Below, in pieces: positions 13,151 through 25,014 of a DNA stretch of 64,000 nucleotides. Position 1 is the stretch's first letter. Every line of letters starts with the position of its first letter. The translations under genes were made by a program, and so were the position numbers. Under the pieces are notes generated by a model that searched no databases, had not been told where the DNA came from, and saw only the letters and a program-made list of their open reading frames with translations. The stretch spans positions 2,318,703 through 2,382,702 of the forward strand of contig SCFE01000021.1 of NCBI GenBank assembly GCA_004352715.1, read 5' to 3'. The DNA comes from Hofstenia miamia (Eukaryota; Xenacoelomorpha; Acoela).

Positions 13151-13711
13151 TTTATTCAACAACACAGCGCCCATTCCCTCACATATTTTCACGTAGTTAC
13201 TTTGTTTTCATAATTCAAAATGAATATACTTTCATTGAGTCGGCTCCAACATGATGAAGAACATAGCTTTATGGTTTGGACAAGATTAGGGATAGTGTAG
13301 AATTTTGAATAAAGTTAGGGTTGTGTTTAGGGCTATGTTTTGGGTTAGAGTTATGGATATGTTTAGATTTGAAGTATCGAGCTAGGATTATTGTTTGGGT
13401 TAAGGTTATTATTATTGTGATTATAAATTAGTCATTTTTGCAATTATTGGGGGTGGGGAATGTGAAAAAAGCACAAAAGTACCGAAAAGCCTGATGAATA
13501 ATAATATTTGTTTAACATCTATGCTAAATTTGAAATAGTTCTGAAAAATCCGAGAGCACAAACCGTTGAAAAATTGTTTTCAAAATATGTTTGAAGTGGT
13601 ATGCTACACTTTTGTCAAGATTTTTTGTGCTAATTGTGGATTTTCGTCTAAAATTTTGTCAGGGTTTTTGTGTTATATGCTGAGGATTTTTGTTTAGAAA
13701 AAATTCTAGAT
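13151..13711 (+). repeat. Near-identical direct copy of 14620-15180, bounded by single Ns
   Basis: This block matches 14620-15180 at roughly 98% by eye. It is bounded by one N at 13150 and one N at 13712. Such placement points to an unmerged contig or alternative haplotype fragment rather than a biological tandem duplication. Confidence 0.8.
13290..13410 (+). repeat. Degenerate telomere-like (TTAGGG-like) repeat
   Basis: Irregular units such as GTTAGGGTTGTGTTTAGGG and TTTTGGGTTAGAG recur. The same tract is at 14758-14880 in the duplicated block, and the complementary-strand version lies at 13995-14118. Confidence 0.65.
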
Positions 13712-13994
13712 NTTCGGATACCTCGTCAATCTGTTACAACAAATTGGATTGTGGTAGCACACAACAAACCTACCTCACACTGGAGTTCTATTTCAATGTA
13801 CTGTCCCGTTTTCGCCATCGTTACCCTATTATCAAGTGGTGTAACTATTTGTTCATTTAAAAACGTGATTTAAGTATTACTACAATAAATGCCAATTTCA
13901 TGGGCTATTTCTATTGAAGAAAAGCCGCACTTCTGCGTCATCTTCCCCCTGGCAAATAGTTGCAAAAATATGATAGTTTATCAATTTAATAATT

Positions 13995-14118
13995 ATAGTC
14001 CTAAGGTAGGACTCCTAACACTAACCCCAACTCCAATATTTACTCTAGCCAAACCATAATCCTAACCCTAAACTAAGCCAACCCACACCTTAGTCCTAAC
14101 CCCAACCCAGCCATACCC
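13995..14118 (-). repeat. Degenerate telomere-like (CCCTAA-like) repeat
   Basis: Units such as CCTAACACTAACCCC and TCCTAACCCTAAACTAAG fill this tract. It is oriented opposite to the tracts at 13290-13410 and 14758-14880. This is interstitial and irregular, not a chromosome end. Confidence 0.65.
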
Positions 14119-14757
14119 CAAACATCATGTAAAAGGAATATTCCAATTCATTATTAATATCAGTAAAGTAGCGTACACACAACTTTACGCGCAACCCTAC
14201 TGCATTTAATGAGGCGCACAACCAAAATTTGTAACTGTGTGCGCGATTCCAACTTTGTTGTGAACTTTTAATTCATACTTTAAGATTTTGTCATTTCTCC
14301 CAGAGAAACAAGGTAACCGCCAATTATTATTTCCTTAACTGATTATAATTACACAAAAATCTTTCAAAACGAGGTCTTCTTTCTTCAAGCTGCTTGATTG
14401 TATTGGTTGTAGTATATTTTACGAGTTGGTTGAATTTTTAAAAATGTTAATTTATATAATTCAACCTAAAAGTTGTGCACAAAGTTGTAAGTGTGTACGC
14501 TACTTCAGTTTCAATTTGAATTATAAAATAATTGCAATATACTACTATTAATATGCTAATTGGTGGTTCAACCACGCGGTTCTACTTTGTTTACAAAGCC
14601 ATCATAAGATTTGGCAATGTTTATTCAACAACACAGCGCCCATTCCCTCACATATTTTCACGTAGTTACTTTGTTTTCATAATTCAAAATGAATATACTT
14701 TCATTGAGTCGGCTCCATCATGATGAAGAACATAGCTTTATGGTTTGGACAAGATTA

Positions 14758-14880
14758 GGGATAGTGTAGAATTTTGAATAAAGTTAGGGTTGTGTTTAGG
14801 GCTATGTTTTGGGTTAGAGTTATGGATATGTTTAGATTTGAAGTATCGAGCTAGGATTATTGTTTGGGTTAAGGTTATTA
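14758..14880 (+). repeat. Second copy of the TTAGGG-like tract
   Basis: This is the counterpart of 13290-13410 inside the duplicated block, essentially identical in sequence. Confidence 0.65.
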
Positions 14881-15271
14881 TTATTGTGATTATAAATTAG
14901 TCATTTTTGCAATTATTGGGGGTGGGGAATGTGAAAAAAGCACAAAAGTACCGAAAAGCCTGATGAATAATAATATTTGTTTAACATCTATGCTAAATTT
15001 GAAATAGTTCTGAAAAATCCGAGAGAACAAACCGTTGACAAAATTGTTTTCAAAATATGTTTGAAGTAGTATGCTCCACTGTGTCAAGATTTTTTGTGCT
15101 AATTGTGGATTTTCGTCTAAAATTTTGTCAGGGTTTTTGTGTTATATGCTGAGGATTTTTGTTTAGAAAAAATTCTAGATATATTTTAGACAAAAATCGT
15201 TAGTGCAGCAAACACTTTATTTGTAATATTTCAAAATTTTTAGAACCCAGAAGACCTGATAGTGTAAAAAT

Positions 15272-15292
15272 NNNNNNNNNNNNNNNNNNNNN
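15272..15292. other. 21-N gap flanked by duplicated contig ends
   Basis: The roughly 107 bases before the gap (about 15165-15271) recur almost unchanged right after it (15293-15405). The two contig ends therefore overlap and were not merged. The intron is shorter in reality, and the next exon is unaffected. Confidence 0.85.
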
Positions 15293-15416
15293 TTGTTTAG
15301 AAAAAATTCTAGATATATTTTAGACAAAAATCGTTAGTGCAGCAAATACTTTATTTGTAATATTTCAAAATTTTTAGAACCCAGAAGACCTGATAGTGTA
15401 AAAATCGTTCTTACAG

Positions 15417-15689
15417 ATACAATGCAAGAGCAGAATAGTGGTCTCGTTATTGCTCTAAACAGCAGCTTAAAATTAAGTTGTGTTCTTGAAAATGCTTTTC
15501 CCACTGTGACCAACGTAACATACACTTGGACTATACCCAATGAAGTTAGTAGACTGACTTCGAGTGCAGATCTTGTAATTCCTTTAACTAAGAAAACCCA
15601 CAGTGGCGCTTTCATGTGTGGAGCTGAATACAGTGGATTTGACACTGACTGGTCTCGCTCTTCTAGCTCATTATTGGTGACAGTGCAGT
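15417..15689 (+). CDS. Receptor exon: second Ig domain (canonical cysteine pair)
   Basis: Acceptor CGTTCTTACAG is followed by a 273-base phase 1-1 exon and a strong donor GTAAGT. The preceding exon's single G plus AT gives GAT (Asp), which keeps the frame. The domain has a B-strand SSLKLSC, a C-strand TYTWTIP with the core Trp, an E-strand SADLVIPL and an F-strand THSGAFMCGAEY. It ends in SSLLVTVQ. This is a normal I-set or C2-like Ig domain with both disulfide cysteines. The usual Asp before the F strand is His here. A copy coding for the same peptide lies inverted at 60905-61177. Confidence 0.85.
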
Positions 15690-15869
15690 GTAAGTGTTCT
15701 GCTATTACTTCAGCTCTCTATGTTTCTAAGAATTGATACGTCATGCAATACTCCATTGAAACTATATAATTTTTTTTGCTAGATAAGTAATTTACTTTTT
15801 TATTAAAGATATGAAGAGGCACTAAATGCTTGATCATCATCTACAATTTGAAATAACTTATAATTTGAA

Positions 15870-16122
15870 TTGTTCGCTCAAAAAATAATTTGGACTGCAA
15901 CTATATTTAAAAAAAGCATCTATATTTGGCGCTAGGTAAAACATAAAGTTTTTTTGATAAAGTTAATTTCACGACATTGTTTTGTACAATCATGAGTGTC
16001 TTGTGTCAAACTGAATTTAGCACGCCAAGTGAGGCGACAATAAATGTTGTTTATCAGATTTTATGGCTATATATATATATATATAAATTGTTTTATACGA
16101 GCAATTTGTAACGAGTGAACAA
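15870..16122. mobile_element. MITE present only in this copy of the intron
   Basis: Terminal repeats TTGTTCGCTC and GAGTGAACAA are reverse complements with one mismatch. In the inverted copy of this intron (near 60715-60760) the corresponding place lacks this segment and has about 28 unrelated bases instead. The target duplication is unclear. Confidence 0.6.
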
Positions 16123-16453
16123 AAAACAAATAGCATTTTAACATTGAAGTATTGGCTAATGTAATAAATTTTTTTTAATATACTTTACCTCATCCAGGAT
16201 AGAAGTAATTATTTTAAATTTAAACAATGAGGAAAAATGAAGGCGATACCTATGCTAGATATGTGTCACCTTTGTAAAAATGTATATTTACTTAGCTCCA
16301 AAGTGATTGGATATGGTAATTAGCGTCAAATTATGATGCGAATTTTTTAGTTAACACTATGTATGGAATTGAATTAACAGCAAAAATTTAATATGCAGTT
16401 AATGTTCACGTGTTGGTTTTATACACACATTGTTTTCGGAGCAAGCGCATATA

Positions 16454-16539
16454 CAGTCAAATCTCGTTACTATGCCACTCTCGCTACTATGCCACTTTCG
16501 CTCGGTCATTACGGGTGGTATAGTGGTGAGATTTGGCTG
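16454..16539. mobile_element. Pogo/Tigger-like MITE, internally deleted, TA-flanked
   Basis: The ends CAGTCAAATCTCGTTAC and GTGGTGAGATTTGGCTG are imperfect inverted repeats, flanked by TA on both sides. The terminal CAGTC...CTCG pattern is typical of pogo/Tigger elements. The orthologous copy at 60220-60379 is longer, so this one has lost roughly 75 internal bases. Confidence 0.7.
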
Positions 16540-16699
16540 TATGTAAAATATATTTTATGACGGCAATAATTTTATAAGGATTAATTTTTCCTTAGGATTA
16601 CATATACTAATCGTTTTGGAACTATTGCATTTGTTATATAAATGAATTGGCAGCTAGCATAACCAAACTGTGTTCAATAATGCTAGAAAAGACTTTAAA

Positions 16700-17480
16700 A
16701 ATCGCATAAGTTTGCTCATTTATAATAATATAATAATAATGAATGACTTTATTTAGCCGCTGAAGGCAGATACTACAAAAACAAAAAAATATGTCAAGTT
16801 TTACGGCAGCGAGCTTATTAACAGGAGATAAAGTAGGAGCAGATGGAAGTGTAGGCAAAGTTGGAGAAGTTCTTAGCAAAGAGGAAAGACATCAAATTTC
16901 TTGAAGCTCGGCAGCGGGAAAAAGAAATCAATGGCTGTTGGAGGGTTGAGAGTCAAAATGTAATTAGCAACAATACAAGCACGATTGAAAAACGAGTGAA
17001 GGGTGCAATTTTTCTTGAAAAGACGGATGAAGAAAGTGGCACATCATCAGAGCGAGTGGAGTGGGTCCAATTTGAGAGTGAGCAAGCGATTTAACAGGAG
17101 GAGATCACAGGCATGGAAGTAGAGCGGCAGTGGGAGAGTGGACAATTTGAGAAGAGCGTTTTTGTATGGCAAGGGAGAGATCCCTTTGAAAGTATGCTTC
17201 TGGAAGCGTTCCATAGAGTGGAACAAGGAACGAGAAGGCCACCAAAAGGGAAAAGCGTAGAGAAGAATCGCGCAAGGAATGGACTTGAACAAAGAGAGTT
17301 TCACAGCAGCCGTGGAATTAAATGGAACATTGCGGAAGAGGGCAAAGAGTGAGGAATTAGCTTTGCGTAGGCGCAAAGGCACATGACCAGACCAAATTAA
17401 GTCTGCAGCAAGTTGAACTCCAAGATGAGTATGATGAGGAGAAAAGTTCACAGATCAGAAGGAGGGATACTGAAAAGGAA
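16700..17480 (-). pseudogene. 5'-truncated LINE: reverse-transcriptase C-terminal end and 3' tail
   Basis: Read on the minus strand from 17451, the frame begins with HLGVQLAADLIWSGHVPLR and continues through LRKANSSLFALFR, ILLYAFPFWW and MERFQKHTFKGI. That succession is typical of the region after the RT active site in CR1/L2/Jockey-type LINEs. The frame shifts near 17047, where a second frame continues. The 3' end has AATAAAG and a TTA-rich microsatellite tail (about 16715-16745). The palm domain with its catalytic motif is missing, so this is a dead 5'-truncated copy. Confidence 0.8.
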
Positions 17481-17915
17481 ATACCACATGTCTTGTTGCA
17501 CTTTAAGAATAGATTTTAAATATCGTGAAGTACAAATTTGGCATTTATTTGGAAATTAACGTATATTTTAGGCATTAATGACATCAATGAATGTAGGAAA
17601 CTAAATCATAAAAAATTTCAACAACACTAATTATGAAAAGTTGCATATTTTTTTACATGAAATGAATTATTGTAGTATTTAATGAAATACTTTTGAATTA
17701 CAGATTGCATTCCTATTCAATTGCCCGAGTCATGTTATTCAGATTTCTTCTTGAAGAAGTGGAAAGATGAGGAGTGTATTTAATACCAAAGTCGCTTAGT
17801 GCTTATTTAAATAAATACACATGTTTATTGGTATAATATTTGAAATATTGCAAATCTGTAGTAATATGTATTGAAAAGCTTAACTATTTTTCTTAAAAAT
17901 GGGGATTCACAAAAC

Positions 17916-18702
17916 CAGGGTCTTTCAATAATATATTGCTAATACAATATGTTGCAATAAATATATTGCAATATATTTATTCTCACCGAATTTCATCACA
18001 ATAATATTGCAATATTATTGGAAGGCATTCGTTGTAAAATCGTTCCCTTTTATATTTTTTGTTTCTTAGATTTGCTTTTAAAAAATAAACAGAATAATAT
18101 CATTAATTGCTGCTTTTTAAGTTGATTGCAATATTTAATTGGAGCGCATACACCCTAAAAACTATAATGATAACAATACTTCCGAATGTCATTGATGAGA
18201 GACCATCAATTGAGAAGATGAAAAATTTAAAAGAAATCGTCAATTATAAAATGATTCTAATATTATTTTAAATGATTCATTGTATTTCCATATCAATTTA
18301 CATCAACAGATTTGAATAGATGAAAGAATTCTGCCATTTTTTATATTGTGTCCTTATACTGAAAAAAATATTTTCGCAATTTGGAATATGCCGAAAATAT
18401 GGCTAGACATATGTTTACGTACTCAGACATATCTACAATTAACTTGAATAGCTGACATAGACCAAGCTACCTTAGCATTAGAAACAAAGGTCAAACATAG
18501 TTTGCACAAAGTTTGCAAATCATAATAGAGCAAAAAAGAATAATTTTCATTTCTTAAAATTGATAACTTTCAATTAACAAAATATTGAAATACTTTCCAA
18601 TATATTACAATATTATATTGTCAGCAAACTCATATGCATTACATTTATTTTAAATTTTTTTTGTATTGCAATAATATTTCAATACATTATTGCAAGGCCC
18701 TG
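17916..18702. mobile_element. hAT-like non-autonomous element with CAGGG ends
   Basis: The left end CAGGGTCTTTCAATAATA and the right end, whose reverse complement is CAGGGCCTTGCAATAATG, form imperfect terminal inverted repeats. The interior is AT-rich and non-coding. The flanking 8 bases do not match clearly, so a target duplication is not shown. Confidence 0.65.
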
Positions 18703-19160
18703 TAAAAAATATTCATATAATCTGAAGGTTTAGGCCTAAGCGCCATGGTAGCAACAACTAATCCTAACTGCTTCTCTCCATGCAGATTGACCACTCAAAA
18801 CCATTGTAACAAAGGAGAAACTGTTTGAGGAACAAAGTAAACAACGAAGACTCTTCTATCCTGCCCTGATGTCAAATTTTGTATATCTTTATAAGTTCGC
18901 TTAGAATATTTTTCAAGAAAACTAAGGTTCTGGTTACACCACTTTATGCATATCAAAATATAAATACCTTATACAGTTCCTGTATTGATATAATAATTTA
19001 TTGATAAACATTAGAAGTTGTTGCCTAATTGGAGATTGAAGCATTAAATGGCCTCCCAACCCGTTTTCATTTACCGTATACAAGCATCATATAAAAGGCT
19101 GAACTCCTAATCGTGTATAAAACCTCTTAAAATTAAAGTAAAACCAGTAAGTGTAAAANT

Positions 19161-19726
19161 TTCCAATATATTACAATATTATATTGTCAGCAAACTCATA
19201 TGCATTACATTTATTTTAAATTTTTTTTGTATTGCAATAATATTGCAATACATTATTGCAAGGCCCTGTAAAAAATATTCATATAATCTGAAGGTTTAGG
19301 CCTAAGCGCCATGGTAGCAACAACTAATCCTAACTGCTTCTCTCCATGCAGATTGACCACTCAAAACCATTGTAACAAAGGAGAAACTGTTTGAGGAACA
19401 AAGTAAACAACGAAGACTCTTCTATCCTGCCCTGATGTCAAATTTTGTATATCTTTATAAGTTCGCTTAGAATATTTTTCAAGAAAACTAAGGTTCTGGT
19501 TACACCACTTTATGCATATCAAAATATAAATACCTTATACAGTTCCTGTATTGATATAATAATTTATTGATAAACATTAGAAGTTGTTGCCTAATTGGAG
19601 ATTGAAGCATTAAATGGCCATCTAACCCGTTTTCATTTACCGTATACAAGCATCATATAAAAGGCTGAACTCCTAATCGTGTATAAAACCTCTTAAAATT
19701 AAAGTAAAACCAGTAAGTGTAAAAAA
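19161..19726 (+). repeat. Near-identical direct copy of 18595-19159, preceded by a single N
   Basis: About 565 bases recur with only a handful of differences, immediately after one N at 19160. As with 13151-13711, this is most simply overlapping contig ends or two haplotypes placed side by side. Confidence 0.8.
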
Positions 19727-20177
19727 TGTGATATAATATCAATAAATAATTATATTTGCTAGAACAGTTCAGACCGCTGCGGAATAGCCATTTTTTAAAT
19801 GATTTGCATCTGTCCGTTTGCCATCTAGCTAGACCATTAAAAGAACGCTTAAAAATACCTTGTTTTCACATATTAAAATCTTAATTACAGCTTGTCTTTG
19901 AAAATTGCAATGTGTTGGTTGATGTCATTTTCACTTAGAACTCATTCATGACGAATTTCAAACTGATGTAGAATATTAAGCAGTATATTTTTAATTTAAA
20001 TATTAAACACTACTTGAAAAATATTTCACCCCTTAATTAAGATTTTAGGATATGTCATTGCCCGATGCTTAAGCAATCTTACGGAATTATATATCTAACA
20101 TAGACCTACATATCTTCATATATTTTTATTTCTTAACTTATTGCTAAAGAAAAATTCGATTATTAAATGCTCTTTAG

Positions 20178-20423
20178 ATGTGGACGTAAAAACAAATGTA
20201 GATCGAACATCATCTGAAATAATTGTAAAAATAAGTGTCGATAGTTCTTTATTTGTTACAGACGTTTTTCTTTCGCAAACAAGAAGCAGACTCAACTTTA
20301 ATTACGATTTCACCAACAATCAGTACGTGTTCACACTTCCTCAAGACTTTACTTTTGAAAATATGACATGCGTTGTTGTTACAAATGCCATCACTAGAAA
20401 AGTTCCTTTATATTTATATGGCG
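20178..20423 (+). CDS. Receptor exon: membrane-distal copy of the tandem beta-sandwich domain
   Basis: Acceptor AAATGCTCTTTAG is followed by a 246-base phase 1-1 exon and donor GTACGT. The domain runs from VDVKTNVDRTSSEIIVKISV to FENMTCVVVTNAITRKVPL. The F-strand-like ENMTCVVVTNA has one cysteine, but the B-strand equivalent EIIVKISV has none, so the canonical disulfide is absent. About 44 of 80 aligned residues match the exon at 29170-29434, so the two arose by exon duplication. NMT is a potential N-glycosylation site. An Ig-like or fibronectin III-like fold is possible. Confidence 0.8.
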
Positions 20424-21926
20424 GTACGTTATTTGTGTATATTTTTTTGTACTAGTATTAGTATACATTGATTTACTTTCATAGATGTTCTATATTGAAT
20501 ATAATTTATGGTATGTAGCTATTTTACAATATTTACACAATAATTACAGTTAATGTACAAAACAAAACAAATTTACAAAAATCGGCTAAATAAAAAATCT
20601 GCAATATAATGACTCACAACCAATGCAGTGTTGAAAGTTGACCGAGCCATTTGAAAAATGAAGCAAAACTGAGCCCGGGCCGTGCTTGGACATAAAAAAT
20701 ATCACTTTGGAATAAATTAAATTTTTTACAAACACCCTAAAACATTTAAATTAGAATGTCTTGTCCATTTTTAATTATAATTTGCCTAAGTAACCCAGGT
20801 ATATCTTATGATTTTAGTGGTTTCTAGAGAACTAGTAAATATATCTTAAAAACTCTATGTTATATTAATATTAAATATGTAAAAAATTTACAAAAATGTG
20901 ATGTAATGTTTTATAAATAAATAATAAATTTGTTGACATATTCCGGAGACAGGAACAACGTTTACTACAAATTTACACCATAAATGCCGAAAATTTACAT
21001 GAGGCACAACGTTTTCCCTAAATGAGCTAAACCGAGTCACTTCTTTTCTATCCTGAAGCAATTTGAGGTTCTAAGTGAGTATACTTTGCTGGGTTAGAAA
21101 AAACTTGTTGCAGATAATGAAAATTTATTTAAAATAGAAAGAAAATTGTCTTGGCAATCGTAACATGCAATTAAAACTTGTAGAATGAATGAGCTTGGTG
21201 CAACTGTGAATTGGGTAATTTCGCATTTCAATTCCCACTTCAGTAAATTGGCTGAAAAACTGATTTAAGCCATTCCCCAATTACAAATTAGAGCCAAACG
21301 GACCCAAAACTGACTCGGCGAGGAAAGCCAAATCAGCCGACTAATTAGTCCAGATGCTTACGACACTGCCATAGATTTGCCAATATCAGAGAATTTCTTC
21401 ATGTTTTAATAAGTTTTGCGAAAATTGTTTGAAAATGTCGACATAATCGATGGTATCTTTTTGGATAGATTTAGCCATTTATCAGCCGTTTTTAAAAGAA
21501 AAAAACACAGTTCACAATATTCCTCAGCAAAAGCCATCGGTTTTGAATTTTTGATAAAAACGGACCGGGCCGACATTACAGCAAAACAAAGGTCAAGTCT
21601 AGGCTCGGAGTTTAATAAATGGGTCCGGGCTGGGCCTGGGACAAAAAATCACACCCTTAACCGAGGACTATACACTATACTTTATAGTAAATGACGTGAC
21701 ATGTAAAATATTTCAAATAGCGTTGAGGCGAGGAAATATTTTTCATTTATAATCTGATTTGGCTACGCTTCTTTACAATAACGCATAGTCCTGTAATCTA
21801 TTTTATTCTGTGCATAATACATAGTAATGGTAGGCGTATGTTCCAGGTGTGCACCCAGAATTTCAGTTCCGTAGAGACAAAAACTGAACACACATTTTTA
21901 TTTTATTTTCCTTTACGAGTTCCTAC
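20424..21926. other. Intron with GC-rich hAT-like terminal fragments
   Basis: GC-rich patches at about 20655-20700 (GAGCCCGGGCCGTGCTTGG) and 21620-21660 (GGGTCCGGGCTGGGCCTGG) are similar and in direct orientation, and both are followed by ACAAAAAATCAC-like sequence. They look like the same terminus of two hAT-like copies. No coding sequence is supported. Confidence 0.45.
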
Positions 21927-23078
21927 TAGTGTTTTGCGGGCATGCCCGGGAGGGCGGGCGGGCACCGAGTATTACTGTGACCGAGTGGGCGGGCACCGCG
22001 CATTACTGTGACCGAGCGGGTGTTGAGCGCTCAAATAATTGGGCATATGCTATGCCCGCTCAAATACAGTCTGGTATAATCATAAGATAATATGCTGTAA
22101 TGACGTAAGTTTTTTCTGCTTTTAAAAAGTGGTGAAATATTTTACATCAGTGGAAATAGATTCAGTTCAGATTCTGAACATCAAAAAATGCTAATGAACT
22201 ACTCATTATTCGGTCTAGCAAAAAACAAAAAATTATATGACACATTTGTTAATTTAAGGTGGGCGCTGCAGTCAGCCGACTACTAATGGCGGCGCAGACT
22301 CGAAAAGGTTCCAGGCGGCACCGCAGTCGACTGAGCGACAACATCTATAGAACTGGATTAGGCTGTATAATATTCCATATAGAAATCATATAAGGCGTAC
22401 AGTCCTGTAAAAACCGTATATGATGCAAACAGTGTTATGAAACTATATATCTTATGCTTACAAGCAATCTGATTGATAAGACATAACCTGATCAATATCA
22501 AACGTCACTACCACATGACAGACATAAATGCGGTTTTCTTTTTTTGACACATTTCGTTTATCTTGACATAGTTTTAGTAGTTTTACTTATCAATGGGCTT
22601 AGTCGTCAAAATTTTCCGGCGGCTGGCTGACCTGAAATATCTCGGGGGCCGCGGCTCGGCCGGCTGGCGCCCAGCTCTATTGTTAGTCTACTTATGACAT
22701 ATAATTTGTATTTTAATAAATTTTTTTAACTGATTAGAAGCAATTTTCAAATAGCATATGTATGCAGGACGAGCACGGGCAGTGTTAAATCTACAAATGC
22801 AAAACACTAATCACTGTGCATGATCTTTGATCGAATTAATTAATTTTATAGGAGTCATAAGAAGTCTCTCACTGAAAGACAAAATTATATTAATAGTACT
22901 TTTGTGCATTTTGTTTTGATATAATTTCGTAGTATTTTACGTTTTTCTAAATAGATGGTGGGCAGACCGGGTCACCCGTTCCTGCCCGGTGAACTTCAAG
23001 GCCGGGCACCGGGCATTGGAAGATAAACGGGCGCAGGGCTGGCAAGGGCAACGTTAAATCTAAAAATGCAAAACACTA
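21927..23078. mobile_element. hAT-like element with perfect 8-bp target duplication
   Basis: The ends TAGTGTTTTGC and GCAAAACACTA are perfect inverted repeats, flanked on both sides by GTTCCTAC (21919-21926 and 23079-23086). That is the 8-bp duplication expected of hAT transposition. GC-rich CGGGCA-type subterminal repeats lie at both ends. A second copy of the right end (GTTAAATCTACAAATGC) occurs internally near 22775-22809, and a GC-rich inverted pair near 22257-22290 and 22625-22675 suggests a nested smaller element. No transposase ORF remains. Confidence 0.85.
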
Positions 23079-23822
23079 GTTCCTACCCTGCCCAGTAAGA
23101 ATCTACTGTCTATACTGCAAAATTAGGTACAATTTTATTTTTAGATGATGTGGTAAAACATCTCAATTATATTCTAAAGAAACAAAATGTTATATCATTA
23201 TTAATCTTTGCTAAAAGAATCATTTAAAAATTATTGATTTCTATAAGAACAAAATTCTTTGCTAATTTGTTATTAGACATTACATTCTAAAGTAATGCCT
23301 TATAACAACATAAATCTCATTGATTTACGTGATATATCTAATGCTTTTAATGACTACTTTTATTCTGTTTATAATCCAAGTGATGCTAATATGATTATTT
23401 TCATTGTCATTAATCAACAATCTTGAAAAAGAAATTGAAAACCTATTTAAAGCGATTTCCAATCTCTCAATGAAAGGATGTGGATATGATAGCATCACCA
23501 ATTGCTTTTAACAGCACTTGCACCCCATTTTTTACAACTATTTCAAAATGTCATTATATTAGGCACATTTCCATCTCTCTGGAAGCAAACAATTATTCAT
23601 CCATTCCGCAAGAAAGGGTAAAGAAAAATTATAAATTACAGACCAATAAGCATCTTACCAAAACTATCATTAATATTTGAGAAAACCCTATTTAAGTCAT
23701 TTTATCCAGTATTTCGTGAAAAAGGTTCAAAATCACAACATGGACTTAGGAAGAATTGATCATCTATTTCACAATTGCTTCTACTTTTATCAAATATTTA
23801 TGACAATTTCGATGTCAATATA

Positions 23823-25014
23823 CAGTACTGGCCAAAAATGTGGGAACACTTTCCAAATTTAGAAATTTTTGTATTTTACACTAAAAACGCAATGTAGAAA
23901 CAATATAATAACACAATGTAGAAACAATATGATAACAACGTTTAGAAAGTAAATAGCTAATTCAGAAAANNNNNNNNNNNNNNNNNNNNNNNNNNNNNNN
24001 NNNNNNNNNNNNNNNNNNNNNNNNNNNNNNNNNNNNNNNNNNNNNNNNNNNNNNNNNNNNNNNNNNNNNNNNNNNNNNNNNNNNNNNNNNNNNNNNNNNN
24101 NNNNNNNNNNNNNNNNNNNNNNNNNNNNNNNNNNNNNNNNNNNNNNNNNNNNNNNNNNNNNNNNNNNNNNNNNNNNNNNNNNNNNNNNNNNNNNNNNNNN
24201 NNNNNNNNNNNNNNNNNNNNNNNNNNNNNNNNNNNNNNNNNNNNNNNNNNNNNNNNNNNNNNNNNNNNNNNNNNNNNNNNNNNNNNNNNNNNNNNNNNNN
24301 NNNNNNNNNNNNNNNNNNNNNNNNNNNNNNNNNNNNNNNNNNNNNNNNNNNNNNNNNNNNNNNNNNNNNNNNNNNNNNNNNNNNNNNNNNNNNNNNNNNN
24401 NNNNNNNNNNNNNNNNNNNNNNNNNNNNNNNNNNNNNNNNNNNNNNNNNNNNNNNNNNNNNNNNNNNNNNNNNNNNNNNNNNNNNNNNNNNNNNNNNNNN
24501 NNNNNNNNTGTGTGTTGATACATTCTGCAATACCGCACCTAGATTTGCTTTGACTTCAGAAGATGAAGAAAATGGTTGATTGACGACGTAACGGTGAATG
24601 AGACCGTCAGTCTGAGGGGTTGTCACCTTTTGTCTTCCAGACCGCTTGCGAGAGGAAAAATTTTGCAGTTGCTGATAGCGAGTAAAACTTCTGGATAACG
24701 AAGATACTGACACGCCCATTCTAACAGCTATAGCGCGATAATTGTACCCCTCCTCGTACAAGATATGAATTTGAGGACGCTTTGTTGGTGAAATTTCACT
24801 ACCACGGACCATATTTCAAACTATAATGATAGTGCTTTTTCAGTGAAAATGTATTGTGTGTAAATCTAAAGTTGTGTTAATTTGATTGATTAAATGAATC
24901 TGTTGTAAATTTTAAGAAAAAATTTGGAATTCCAGGAATTTTACGAAGTTTCCAGGAAATAGCATAAAACACGCTTTAGACATGTTGTTGTTCCCAAACT
25001 TTTGGCCAGTACTG
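23823..25014. mobile_element. Tc1/mariner element inserted in the LINE, TA duplication
   Basis: The ends CAGTACTGGCCAAAA and TTTTGGCCAGTACTG are inverted repeats flanked by TA (23821-23822 and 25015-25016). Removing the element and one TA restores the LINE reading frame exactly at DVNI|DSFVLF, so the target was a LINE RT coding region. The gap 23970-24508 hides most of the transposase. Confidence 0.9.
24509..24812 (-). CDS. Tc1/mariner transposase, N-terminal part (truncated by gap)
   Basis: About 101 residues are visible from the Met at 24812. They carry a helix-turn-helix-type segment (YNYRAIAVRMGVSVSSLSRS) and a basic stretch RKRSGRQKVTTPQ like the linker between the two DNA-binding subdomains of Tc1-type transposases. 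The catalytic domain would lie in the N run. The annotated gap (539 N) plus the remaining sequence looks too short for a full-length transposase, so either the gap is larger or the element is deleted. Confidence 0.75.

Noticed and set aside
17113-17352. Plus-strand ORF rich in Glu/Arg over the LINE tail
   Set aside because: It is the antisense shadow of the minus-strand RT C-terminal sequence, which shows recognisable motifs.
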